This document shows, piece after piece, positions 17,543 to 25,279 of a stretch of DNA of 49,122 bases (its first letter is position 1; each line of letters begins with the position of its first letter). The notes under the pieces are model-generated. The model did not search any database, was not told where the DNA came from, and was given only the letters and a program-made list of their open reading frames with translations. Origin of the DNA: Massilia glaciei (GTDB lineage Bacteria > Pseudomonadota > Gammaproteobacteria > Burkholderiales > Burkholderiaceae_D); contig NZ_PXWF02000313.1 in NCBI RefSeq assembly GCF_003011895.2, positions 1 through 49,122 of the forward strand, read 5' to 3'. Position numbers and translations under genes: made by a program.

Positions 17543-18862
17543 ATGCAAAAACCCCTTATCGCCGTCCTGGTTGCCGGTGCCTTTTTCTCGGTCAATGCAC
17601 AGGCGGTTGACCTGCTTCAGGTGTACCAGCAGGCGCTCGCCAACGACGCCGCGTACGCCAGCGCCCGCGCCTCGCTGGCGGCGGGCCAGGAGCGGATCGT
17701 GCAGGGGCGCGCGGCGCTACTCCCGACGGTGGGCCTGGGCGGCAGCAGCGTCCAGGGCGACATCGACCGCAATCCCCTCGGCGGCGGTTCGGCCACCGAC
17801 GGCCGGGTCGACTCCTACTCGCTGTCGCTGTCGCAGCCCTTGTTCCGCTGGGCCAACTGGCAAACCTACCAGCAGAGCAAACTGCAGAAGGCGCAAAGCG
17901 AGGCGCAATTCGCGCAGGCACAGCAAGACTTGATCACGCGCGTCTCGCAGGCGTATTTCGACGTGCTGGCGGCCCAGGACACGCTCGAGTCGAACCGCGC
18001 GCAAAAGACCGCCACGACCGAGCAGCTGGCGTCGGCCAAGCGCAATTTCGAGGTCGGCACCCAGACCATCACCGACACCCACGAGGCGCAGGCCGCGTAC
18101 GACCTGGTGGTGGCGACCGAATTTGCCGCCATCAACGACCTCGAGAACAAGCGCACCGCGCTGCAGTCGATCATTGGCTCCGCGCCGGCCGCGTTGGCGC
18201 CGCTCAAGCCGGGCATCGTGCTGGCGGCGCCGCAGCCGGCGCTGATCGACCCCTGGGTGTCGTCGGCCGAGAACCAGAACTACGGCGTGGCGGTGGCCGA
18301 ACTGGCGCTCGAGTCGTCCAAGCGCGAAATCCAGAAGAGCCGCTCGGGCCACTACCCGACGCTCGACCTGCTCGTCAGTTCGGGCCACAGCAAGAGCAAC
18401 CGGCCGAACCCGATCCCGGGCGCGAGCTCGGGCAGCAGCAGCTCGATCGGCGTGCAGTGGAACGTGCCGATCTTTAACGGCTTCGCCGTCAACAGCCGCG
18501 TGCGCGAATCGATCGCGCTCGAGGACAAGGCGCGCAACGACCTCGAGTTGACGCGCCGCGTCGCGGCCCAGAGCGCGCGCCAGGCCTTCCTCGGCGTCAA
18601 CAGCGGCATGGCCCAGGTCAAGGCGCTCGAGGCGGCGGAGGTGTCGAGCCAGTCGGCGCTCGAGTCGAACAAGCTCGGCTACCAGGTCGGCGTGCGGATC
18701 AACATCGACGTGCTCAACGCGCAGCGCCAGTTGTATTCGACCCGCACCAACCTGTCGCGCGCGCGCTACGACACCATCATGGCCGGACTGCGCTTGAAGG
18801 CGGCCGCCGGCTCCCTGCGCGAAAGCGATCTGGTCCCGGTCAACAACCTGCTGCAGAAGTAA
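17543..18862 (+). CDS. tolC: TolC-family outer membrane channel protein
   Basis: A 439-residue outer-membrane efflux channel. The signal peptide (1 to about 21, ending VNAQA) is followed by the typical 'LLQVYQQALANDAAYASARA' helix. Two OEP repeats are visible, each with long periplasmic helices. 'LFRWANWQTYQQSKLQ' starts the first membrane hairpin region and 'QWNVPIFNGFAVNSRVRE' the second. The ATG at 17543 is favoured by GGAG ten bases upstream; ATG codons at 17531 and 17522 are in frame. No inner-membrane pump or adaptor gene is adjacent, so it probably serves several exporters. Confidence 0.93.
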   Translation: MQKPLIAVLVAGAFFSVNAQAVDLLQVYQQALANDAAYASARASLAAGQERIVQGRAALLPTVGLGGSSVQGDIDRNPLGGGSATDGRVDSYSLSLSQPLFRWANWQTYQQSKLQKAQSEAQFAQAQQDLITRVSQAYFDVLAAQDTLESNRAQKTATTEQLASAKRNFEVGTQTITDTHEAQAAYDLVVATEFAAINDLENKRTALQSIIGSAPAALAPLKPGIVLAAPQPALIDPWVSSAENQNYGVAVAELALESSKREIQKSRSGHYPTLDLLVSSGHSKSNRPNPIPGASSGSSSSIGVQWNVPIFNGFAVNSRVRESIALEDKARNDLELTRRVAAQSARQAFLGVNSGMAQVKALEAAEVSSQSALESNKLGYQVGVRINIDVLNAQRQLYSTRTNLSRARYDTIMAGLRLKAAAGSLRESDLVPVNNLLQK

Positions 18863-18896
18863 GATTGCGGCCGGGCGCCACGCGCGCCCGCCCCAA

Positions 18897-18932
18897 AAAA
18901 ACGGCGCCCGCTGATCCGGGCGCCGTTTTTTT
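18897..18932. terminator. Bidirectional rho-independent terminator
   Basis: ACGGCGCCCG (18901-18910) pairs perfectly with CGGGCGCCGT (18917-18926) around a six-base loop, flanked by A7 on the left and T7 on the right. It therefore works on both strands, for tolC on plus and the convergent membrane protein gene on minus. Confidence 0.9.
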
Positions 18933-18982
18933 ATCGAAGAAAGCATCGTGAGGGCGCGCAGCCGGCCCCCCGGCTCAGCCTC

Positions 18983-20491
18983 TCACTTGACGCAGCCCCC
19001 GGGCAGCGCCTCGGCCAGCCGGTATTCGATTTTCACCGCGTCGCGTTTGTCCGTCATTGTCATGCGCGCGCCGGGCAGGCTTTCGATATCGAAGCGCGCG
19101 CTCGGAAAGTCCTCTTTCCAGTCGTGCGCCCACCATTGCATCAGGTTTCCGGCCACGGTCCAGTCGCCGCTCGACTTGGCCTGCGCCGCGCTTCCCAGCG
19201 CCCGCGTGAATTCGTAATCGCCATTGCGTTTCAAAATGAGCTCGCTGGCGACGGCCTGGCCGTGCGAGTTCCATGTTCCGACCACCGCGCAGGGGTGGAG
19301 CAGGTCGTCGGTCGTGGGGGCGGCCTTGGTCATGCTCAGGCCGACGCACGCGCCAAGCAGTCCGAGGGCCAGCACCGACAGCGTGCGCCCGCCCAGCAAG
19401 CCGCCATCGGCATGCGGATCCATTTCCGCGATCTGCTCCGAGGAAACGCCCAGCATGCCCACGGTATAGTCTTTGTCGCGCAGGCGGCGCGTCGCCTTCG
19501 CGTTCATCACGAGCAGCACGATCAGGCCGAGCCCCGGGGTCGCGGCGGCGACCGCGAGCGCGATCTGGGCGGGCCGCGACATGCCCAATCCGGCGGCCAT
19601 GCGCCACAAGCCCAGCAGGGCCAGTGCGCAGATGCCGACCAGCGCCACCAGCGTTGCCAACGGCGAGAGCAGGTCGCGCAAGGCGATCGAGAGGAAATTG
19701 AGCAAGATGGCGTCGATGGCTATTTTCTGGCCCGACGCGATCTGCGCCATCGCCGGGTCGCTGAAGTCGTCTTCGGCAACTTCCGGTTCCGGCGCCCGCC
19801 ATTGCGGCGCGGCCGGTGCCGCGGCCGCGCCGCCTTCGAGCACGCGCAGAATCGCCTCGGCCTTTGGCGACGGGCGCGCCGGCGGGGGCGATGCCGCGCT
19901 TGCCGGCGCCTCCGGTTCGAGCGTGCAGACCGGCCCGTAACGGTTCAGGCCGGCCAAGCCGCCGTTGGCCTGGACCCAGCTCAGGCCGCGCATGGCGACC
20001 ACGGCCGGACCCGACAGCAAGGCCGTCAATTGTTGCGCGCTGCGGTTCTTAAAAACGGGCAGCAATTTCTCGACGAGCGCGTCGAGGGCGGGGCCGGGGG
20101 TGGCGCCGCCGACGAGCCGCAGGCAATATTGGGCCGGCCGGTGGATGGTCGCGCGTTGCTTGTCGAGCACCGACAGTCCATGCTTGTTGGCGAGGTCGAT
20201 GATGGCCGGCACCACCTCGTCGCAACGCTGGCTCAAGCCCATGACCGCGAACGCGCCCCGGAAATTGTCGATCAGCGGCGCGTCCGACCACGGGCACGCG
20301 TCCATGCTGCCGTCTTTTTCGTCGCAGTCCGACAGGCAGGGATAGCGCTGCGTGATGGCAAGGTAGAAGGCGCGCAGGGCCTTGACGGGCTCGACCGGCG
20401 TGGTCGATTCGCCGAGCTCGCTGGCAAAGGCGTGCGCCGCCGCGTCGTCCGCCGGCAGCGCCGCCGCCACAATGTTGAGTATGTAGGTCAT
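18983..20491 (-). CDS. Multidomain membrane protein, paralogue of the upstream gene
   Basis: A 502-residue protein of unknown function. Its order is: an N-terminal soluble module of about 115 residues with 'DACPWSDAPLIDNFRG' and a central 'EVVPAIIDLANKHGLSVLD'; a second module (about 125-195, 'YCLRL', 'VFKNRSAQQLTALL'); an Ala/Pro linker; three membrane segments (about 310-440); and a C-terminal domain beginning 'HPCAVVGTWNSHGQAV', rich in strand-like repeats. From the second module on it is homologous to the neighbouring gene, which lacks the first module. Start chosen at the ATG that opens 17 bases after the upstream stop. The pair is probably co-transcribed and membrane anchored. Confidence 0.75.
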   Translation of the reverse strand: MTYILNIVAAALPADDAAAHAFASELGESTTPVEPVKALRAFYLAITQRYPCLSDCDEKDGSMDACPWSDAPLIDNFRGAFAVMGLSQRCDEVVPAIIDLANKHGLSVLDKQRATIHRPAQYCLRLVGGATPGPALDALVEKLLPVFKNRSAQQLTALLSGPAVVAMRGLSWVQANGGLAGLNRYGPVCTLEPEAPASAASPPPARPSPKAEAILRVLEGGAAAAPAAPQWRAPEPEVAEDDFSDPAMAQIASGQKIAIDAILLNFLSIALRDLLSPLATLVALVGICALALLGLWRMAAGLGMSRPAQIALAVAAATPGLGLIVLLVMNAKATRRLRDKDYTVGMLGVSSEQIAEMDPHADGGLLGGRTLSVLALGLLGACVGLSMTKAAPTTDDLLHPCAVVGTWNSHGQAVASELILKRNGDYEFTRALGSAAQAKSSGDWTVAGNLMQWWAHDWKEDFPSARFDIESLPGARMTMTDKRDAVKIEYRLAEALPGGCVK

Positions 20492-20508
20492 CTGTATCCC
20501 ACGCGGCC

Positions 20509-21825
20509 TTAGTCGAGGCAACTGCCCGGCAGGGCGCTGGTGCGGTTGAAGTGCGAGCTCACACCGTCGTCCTCGACGATGGTAAAACTGGTCTTGCCGT
20601 CGAAGGTGTAATCGTCGATGCCGCTCGCGGTTTCGAAGGCGTTGCCCGCGGCATACCAGCGGAGTTGGCCGCCCCGTTCTTCCCACCGGCCGTAAAGGAT
20701 CGTCATCGTCGGCACGACCGGGCTGATCGGCGTTGCCATGTAGCTGCCGTCCTTTTCAAGCTTGAACTCGTAGACGGACTGGCCGTGGGTCGAGGTCCAC
20801 ATCCCGATGAACTTGCACGGGTGCAGAGGATCGGTCGATGGCGGCCCGAGCGGCACCGGAGCCCCGGCCTTGGGGGCGAAGCCGAGGCACGCGAGGACCA
20901 CCACCAAGGTCGCCATCGACAGCTTGCGTTCGGCGAACACCCCGCCCGGGGCGACCCCGGCCAGGGTTTCCCGCTCGTCCGCGGGCAAGCCGAACCAGCC
21001 GGCCGTGTAGCCTTCCTCCCGGAAGCTTCTGTTGGCCATCCAATTGACCACCAGCAGCACGATCACGTTGAGGAGGGGGACCGCCATCGCCAGCGCCGCC
21101 AGCGTCTTCGCCAGCGGCGACAGGTACAGGCCGGCGGCCATCCGGAGCAGTGCCACGATGCAGAGCAAGCTGACCGCGGCCGCGCACAGCAACAGCAGGC
21201 TCGGCGGGAGCGTCTTGTGAAATCCCGCGACGAGCGCGTTGAGCAAGACGGCGTCGATCACCAGTTTTTGGCCGAGCGCCATCCGCGCCAGTTGCAAGTC
21301 GGTCCTGTCGTACTCGACCTCGGCGTCGGCGTCCTCCCCGGCATCGGGCACGGCATCGGCGGGCGCTGCGGGGGCGATGTGGTAGGTCTTGAGCAAGCGT
21401 TGCAGCGCCTCTTCGGAAAGCCGCGGGGCGGCGGCGGGCGCGGCCTCGTCGAGAAGGCCTTTGAGGCGGGCGGCCACCGCCTTGTCGAGCACGCCCCCGG
21501 TCGATGCCTTGTCGAGAACGACCTTGGCCGATGCCGGGGCGGGCGCGGGCGCCGCTGGCACGGCGGGCGCCTCGGCTTCGAACGAACAGGCGGCCCCGGC
21601 TTTCACGAGGGCCACCATATAGCGCTGCGCCGTTCGCTTGTCGACGCCACGCTTGACGATCGTGCCCTGGCCCTTGAGCAGGTTCAGCATTTGCTCCGGC
21701 GTGCTCTTGAACATGGCGGCCAGCCGCACGCTCAGTGCGGCAGCGTCGACGCCCGCCCGTGGCCCCCTGAGCCGCACGTGATACGTCGTTTGCAGCGCGG
21801 TGTCTGCCGGTGGGGCGTCGCTCAT
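20509..21825 (-). CDS. Multidomain membrane protein, shorter paralogue
   Basis: A 438-residue protein of unknown function. An N-terminal module (about 13-80, 'YHVRLRGPRAGVDAAAL', 'FKSTPEQMLNLLKGQGTIVK') is followed by an Ala/Pro-rich linker, membrane segments (about 205-330, including 'LLRMAAGLYLSPLAKTLAAL') and a C-terminal beta-rich domain starting 'HPCKFIGMWTSTHGQSVYEF' and ending 'ALPGSCLD'. The HPC...G.W and ALPG.C signatures are shared with the downstream paralogue, as is the 'GQK..IDA.LLN' motif before the first helix. The TATAAT-like sequence about 10 bases upstream of the start could be part of a promoter. Confidence 0.78.
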   Translation of the reverse strand: MSDAPPADTALQTTYHVRLRGPRAGVDAAALSVRLAAMFKSTPEQMLNLLKGQGTIVKRGVDKRTAQRYMVALVKAGAACSFEAEAPAVPAAPAPAPASAKVVLDKASTGGVLDKAVAARLKGLLDEAAPAAAPRLSEEALQRLLKTYHIAPAAPADAVPDAGEDADAEVEYDRTDLQLARMALGQKLVIDAVLLNALVAGFHKTLPPSLLLLCAAAVSLLCIVALLRMAAGLYLSPLAKTLAALAMAVPLLNVIVLLVVNWMANRSFREEGYTAGWFGLPADERETLAGVAPGGVFAERKLSMATLVVVLACLGFAPKAGAPVPLGPPSTDPLHPCKFIGMWTSTHGQSVYEFKLEKDGSYMATPISPVVPTMTILYGRWEERGGQLRWYAAGNAFETASGIDDYTFDGKTSFTIVEDDGVSSHFNRTSALPGSCLD

Positions 21826-22076
21826 ATTGGGGTCGCGAAATTATAATTGGCAAAAGTATATTCGCAGCGACCCGTCTGTGGCGTGTTTACTTCGCGCCGC
21901 GTTGCGGATTCGCCGCGATTGGGCGCGAGTGACCTGTGCGCTCTGCCGGACGGGTAATGTCACCGGCCATCTCGATCCCCAACTGCCACGCATTCCCGGT
22001 GGGCGAACCGGCCCAGGGACCTCAGGGCGGCGGCCATGCCCGGCCCACGCGCAAGAGTGGCTTAACCGGGTGCGAA

Positions 22077-22490
22077 TCAGGAATCGAGCCCGCCGCCGCG
22101 CACGCCGTCCTTGCGTTCGATGAGTTCGATCTTGTAGCCGTCCGGATCGGTCACGAAGGCAATCACGGTGCTGCCGCCCTTGACCGGGCCAGGCTCGCGC
22201 GTGACGTTGCCGCCGTTGGCGCGCACCGCGTCGCAGGCCTCGACGATGTTGTCGGCCGAAATGGCGAGGTGGCCGTAGGCCGTGCCCATCTCGTATTCGG
22301 TCTGGCCCCAGTTGTAGGTCAGCTCGAGCTCCGCATGGTCCGGATTGCTGCCATAGCCGACAAAGGCGAGCGTGTATTTGTATTCGGGGTTTTCGCTGGT
22401 GCGCAGCAGCGTCATGCCGAGCACCTTGGTGTAGAAATCGATGGAGCGCTGCAGGTCGCCGACCCTGAGCATGGTGTGCAGGATGCGCAT
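22077..22490 (-). CDS. gloA: Lactoylglutathione lyase (glyoxalase I)
   Basis: A 137-residue enzyme that isomerises the methylglyoxal-glutathione hemithioacetal to S-lactoylglutathione. All four metal ligands of the E. coli enzyme are present at the same numbers: His5 (MRILHTML), Glu56 ([10 protein letters not shown]), His74 (AYGHLAI) and Glu122 (YKIELIERK). It is therefore likely a nickel-type active enzyme. The C-terminus has a short Gly/Asp-rich tail. Its upstream region contains the first ~86-bp repeat copy, 45 bases from the start. Confidence 0.96.
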   Translation of the reverse strand: MRILHTMLRVGDLQRSIDFYTKVLGMTLLRTSENPEYKYTLAFVGYGSNPDHAELELTYNWGQTEYEMGTAYGHLAISADNIVEACDAVRANGGNVTREPGPVKGGSTVIAFVTDPDGYKIELIERKDGVRGGGLDS

Positions 22491-22534
22491 GGTAATCCCC
22501 TATGGTTGCGTAACGTCTGGTGGAGGATGCAATT

Positions 22535-22621
22535 CTATGCGCTTGGCCGCTTCCCTGCCGGACCCGGCCCGGTTATGCAAAAACGTATGGGCGAAGGCCG
22601 CGCTATACATTCCTGCATATC
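22535..22621. repeat. Left copy of an ~86-bp repeat ending in a hairpin
   Basis: Similar in sequence and orientation to 24678-24763. Both start CTATG(C/T)GCTTGGCCG and share a GC-rich stretch. Both end in a long inverted repeat: here ATGCAAAAACGTAT (22575-22588) faces ATACATTCCTGCAT (22605-22618). This copy has several stem mismatches. The two copies flank the accessory segment containing the integrase remnant and the two-gene module. Confidence 0.8.
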
Positions 22622-22678
22622 ACAAGAACGGGTGGCGGCACCGCCGCGGCACCCATGGGATGAGCCGCGCCAAGCGCT

Positions 22679-22822
22679 GGACGAAGCGGCAAACGAAGCG
22701 GCAAACGAAGCGGCAAACGAAGCGGCAAACGAAGCGGCAAACGAAGCGGCAAACGAAGCGGCAAATTGAGCGGCAAATGGAGCGGCAAATGGAGCGGCAA
22801 ATGGAGCGGCAAATGGAGCGGC
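22679..22822. repeat. 12-bp tandem repeat array (minisatellite)
   Basis: Twelve head-to-tail 12-bp units. The first seven are of the type AACGAAGCGGCA, then one with TTGAGCGG, then four with TGGAGCGG. The unit length is a multiple of three, so every frame gives a four-residue repeat. No frame has start context or flanking sequence like a real gene, so it is annotated as non-coding. Within each of the two sub-blocks the units are nearly identical, suggesting recent slippage expansion. Confidence 0.9.
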
Positions 22823-22869
22823 AGGAAATGTCTCTTGAAACGTCAAATTAATAGAATATTTCTTAAAAA

Positions 22870-23124
22870 TCAACAGTTTGCGATGCAAACCAACCGGCAG
22901 GAAATGCGGCAAAATGTACGCATTTCCCCATTAATTTGAACCGACCAGGCTCGACGACGGTCAATTGGAGGAAGTTCAACCTCATGAGTGGGCGCCCCTA
23001 CTTCTATCTGGGCGATTTCTGACACGAGCATGCCGGTATGAATGACGAGTAGCAGGACAAGCACGTCACGTTCGGGGTCGCGGCCGGTGCTTTCCGCAGT
23101 GGCGCATGCTACGATTGAGAGCAT
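22870..23124 (-). pseudogene. Decayed tyrosine recombinase (integrase) fragment
   Basis: The 84-codon frame begins MLSIVACATAESTGRDPERD and contains 'VLVLLLVIHTGMLVSEIAQI', the box I region of tyrosine recombinases of the small integrase type. The catalytic arginine expected after 'TGM' is replaced by leucine (TGMLVSE instead of TGMRVSE). Homology stops after 'IEV', so boxes with the remaining Arg, His and Tyr are missing. It is divergent from the 355-aa gene and starts 12 bases from it. It indicates that this segment came in on, or was altered by, an integrative element. Confidence 0.65.
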
Positions 23125-23136
23125 TATGAGATCCCT

Positions 23137-24204
23137 ATGACAGAACTGGACCGAGCTTTAACGTTTCATGTAGAAGGGCCACTAACCGACGCGCATACGC
23201 TGCCGGCGAGCGTGCTCGTCCAAATTCTAGAAAATGCTCAGCGCGCATTTGAACTTATCGGACTGCAGGTCGAAGGCAGGACCGTGAACGCGAGGGCCAG
23301 ACTTGCAAAGTCCAGCGCCGAAAAATTTCAGCTCATATGCCAGTTGCCCGTGCATGGGTGCTACGCGATGCCGGTTGTCGTAGGAGGTGCGTCCGATGAT
23401 CTTTTTGCACCTGAGCAAGCTGCCGCCGCAACGCAAATTTTCAAAGATTTGATGGTCGGCATTCAGCGCCGTGACCGCGAGGAAATGGAGATTATTCTCC
23501 CTGACGGTAGCATCAGAAAACGCGTGTTAGAGAGCATTAAAGGCATGCTGCCTCAGTGTGGGTCTGGATGGCGACTTGATTTGTACGACTCGACTGGCGT
23601 AAGCGTTGCCAGAGTAGGCGATTGGAGTGCGTCTTTCATTGATGAACTAACAGTTCCGACGGAGGAGTTGGCGGCTGCACAAACGGTGACGGGCGAGCTA
23701 CGAAACATCGATTTCGCAGCGCGTAAGCTGACCATTCTCTACCCTGTAACACGTCGCGAAATGGATTGCTTTTACCCGGAGGAATTGGAAGATCTGTTGT
23801 TCAAGAATCGTCGCGATTTGCTCCAGGTGACTGGCATGATGATTCTTGACGATAGCGGAGTTCCCAAAGCTATTGATGACGTGACGGATATCCGGGAGAT
23901 GGACTTGTCGCCATTTTCATTCAGTCGCCTGTCGCGTGGCACGCTTGTGCTGACCGCAAAGCGGCCGCTGAAGTTTGTTCCTATGCTCGACGAGAGCAGC
24001 CAGTACATCTGCTTGCGCGACGACAGCCTTGGGATTGAAGTGTTTGCAGAGACGCGACAAAAAGTCGCCGTAGAACTGGATGAACAGATCGCAATGCTCT
24101 GGTCGGAATATGCGCTCGCGGACGATGATTGCTTGGATGAAGTTGCGCAAGGGCTGAAGCAGCGACTCTTGATAACCTTCGACGGAGTGACACATGCCGC
24201 GTAA
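23137..24204 (+). CDS. Uncharacterised 355-aa protein, first gene of a two-gene module
   Basis: I do not recognise a named family. The protein is soluble, with no signal or membrane segment. The N-terminal third ('LTFHVEGPLTDAHTLPASVL', 'QILENAQRAFELIGL') is helical. The middle ('TVTGELRNIDFAARKLTILY', 'MDCFYPEELEDLLFKNRRDL', 'LQVTGMMILDDSG') is strand rich and looks like a small barrel. 'DVTDIREMDLSPF' follows. The C-terminus ('VAVELDEQIAMLWSEYAL') is acidic. Base use is clearly more A+T rich than in neighbouring genes, a sign of transfer. It overlaps the next gene by 11 bases. By analogy with overlapping toxin-antitoxin pairs it could be the antitoxin or regulator; that is inference. Confidence 0.75.
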   Translation: MTELDRALTFHVEGPLTDAHTLPASVLVQILENAQRAFELIGLQVEGRTVNARARLAKSSAEKFQLICQLPVHGCYAMPVVVGGASDDLFAPEQAAAATQIFKDLMVGIQRRDREEMEIILPDGSIRKRVLESIKGMLPQCGSGWRLDLYDSTGVSVARVGDWSASFIDELTVPTEELAAAQTVTGELRNIDFAARKLTILYPVTRREMDCFYPEELEDLLFKNRRDLLQVTGMMILDDSGVPKAIDDVTDIREMDLSPFSFSRLSRGTLVLTAKRPLKFVPMLDESSQYICLRDDSLGIEVFAETRQKVAVELDEQIAMLWSEYALADDDCLDEVAQGLKQRLLITFDGVTHAA

Positions 24205-24487
24205 ACGGGGTGATGTGGAAAAAGGTCTGCTGAACAAGGGTTTTCGTGGCCGCGAAGGCGATCACCACTACTACAATTACTTCAACACCCAGGGCAAGAA
24301 AACGGCAGTATTCACCAAAACTAGCCATAGCCACACTGAGATTTCGAAAGGGCTGATATCGCTCATGGCGAAGCAATGCAAGGTCCCAAAGCAAACCTTT
24401 GAACAGTTGGTCGACTGCCCCTTGTCACAACTTCAGTACGAAGGTCTTTTGATAGAAGGCGGGCATGTGAGCCCACTTTCTCCCTGA
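24194..24487 (+). CDS. HicA-like small protein, possible toxin of the two-gene module
   Basis: A 97-residue basic protein. Its layout resembles HicA mRNA interferases: an N-terminal 'VEKGLLNKGFRGREGDHHYY' with a His-His pair at the place where HicA has its catalytic histidine (G-S-H-H), a strand 'KKTAVFTKTSHSH', then a helix 'EISKGLISLMAKQCKVP' like the HicA 'eIk.gtL..Il.qag' region. It adds a C-terminal extension 'LVDCPLSQLQYEGLL'. It starts inside the 3' end of the upstream gene (ATG at 24194, upstream TAA at 24202-24204), so translation is coupled. Assignment to the HicA fold is from pattern only. Confidence 0.65.
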   Translation: MPRKRGDVEKGLLNKGFRGREGDHHYYNYFNTQGKKTAVFTKTSHSHTEISKGLISLMAKQCKVPKQTFEQLVDCPLSQLQYEGLLIEGGHVSPLSP

Positions 24488-24677
24488 TCGAAGCGAAGCG
24501 CTGATAATCTTCCGCTGAACACAGGATAAGGCCATCAAGCGCGAAGTCATTCTTCCTCTGGTACACATCTTCGGGCTCGGTCCGGTGACGCGCTTGGTGT
24601 GCTGTTCCCACACCTCTATCCAGAGGCTGAGCGCATGGCGGTTTAGTTTGCAATTGACTGCAAAACCTTAGCAATGG
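24488..24677. other. Non-coding gap with possible minus-strand gene remnant
   Basis: No intact gene. On the minus strand, one frame reads 'NRHALSLWIEVWEQHTKRVT' and an adjacent frame continues 'EPEDVYQRKNDFALDGLILC', as if one former coding sequence had suffered a frameshift near 24575. I do not recognise the parent protein. Its base use resembles the two-gene module rather than the GC-rich flanks. Confidence 0.3.
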
Positions 24678-24763
24678 CTATGTGCTTGGCCGGTGCCTTG
24701 CCGGCTTCGGCGTGTAATGCAAGAACGTATAGGCGAAGGCCGCGCCATACGTTCTTGCATATC
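24678..24763. repeat. Right copy of the ~86-bp repeat with a perfect hairpin
   Basis: Direct-orientation partner of 22535-22621. Here the hairpin is perfect: ATGCAAGAACGTAT (24717-24730) pairs with ATACGTTCTTGCAT (24747-24760), and the loop itself contains GGCG (24732-24735) facing CGCC (24743-24746). It lies at the boundary between the A+T-richer segment and the GC-rich osmC gene, eight bases from the osmC stop, and could also act as an osmC transcription end. Confidence 0.85.
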
Positions 24764-24771
24764 GCCCCCAA

Positions 24772-25200
24772 TTACGCCTCGAGGTGCGCGTCGAGCGTGA
24801 TGACCGCGTTGAGCAGTTTGGACACGGGGCAGTTCTCCTTGGCTTCGAGCGCGGCCGCTTCGAACGCCTCCTGCGACGCGCCCGGGATCCTGGCGCGCAG
24901 CGTCAGGTGGACGGCGGAGATGGTGAAGCCGTCGCCGACCTTGTCGAGCGAGACCTCGGCCGAAGTCGAGAGCTGCTCGGCCGTCATGCCCGCCTTGCCG
25001 AGCTGGCCCGACAGCGCCATCGTGAAGCAGCCCGCGTGCGCGGCGCCGATCAGTTCTTCGGGGTTGGTGCCGGGGCCGTCCTCGAAGCGGGTGTTGAAGC
25101 CGTACTGGGTGTTGTCGAGCGCGCCGCTCTGGGTAGAGATGTTGCCCTTGCCATCTTTGATGCCGCCACTCCAGACGGCGTTTCCTGTGCGTTTGATCAT
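24772..25200 (-). CDS. osmC: OsmC/Ohr-family peroxiredoxin-like protein
   Basis: A 142-residue protein that reduces organic hydroperoxides. The two redox cysteines are in 'GAAHAGCFTMALSGQL' (about Cys60) and 'AKENCPVSKLLNA' (about Cys125), and the N-terminus 'AVWSGGIKDGKGNISTQSG' is typical of the OsmC branch. The ATG at 25200 is set by a strong ribosome binding site (AGGAGG, six bases upstream), so the longer in-frame reading further upstream is rejected. It probably has its own promoter in the 79-base gap before the sugar dehydrogenase. Confidence 0.94.
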   Translation of the reverse strand: MIKRTGNAVWSGGIKDGKGNISTQSGALDNTQYGFNTRFEDGPGTNPEELIGAAHAGCFTMALSGQLGKAGMTAEQLSTSAEVSLDKVGDGFTISAVHLTLRARIPGASQEAFEAAALEAKENCPVSKLLNAVITLDAHLEA

Positions 25201-25279
25201 GTTGTCCTCCTTGGACGGGTGGTGTCCCCGGCCCGGACGCCGGATATTCGGCGCCCCGGCCGGGGCTTGGTGTAATCGG

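Noticed and set aside
22679-22822. Possible CRISPR array
   Set aside because: Units are 12 bp head to tail without spacers and no cas genes are present.
22603-22912. Open frames across the 12-bp repeats giving EAAN, KRQT or PLRL-type proteins
   Set aside because: They exist only because the unit is a multiple of three; no start context, no homology outside the repeat and several frames open at once.
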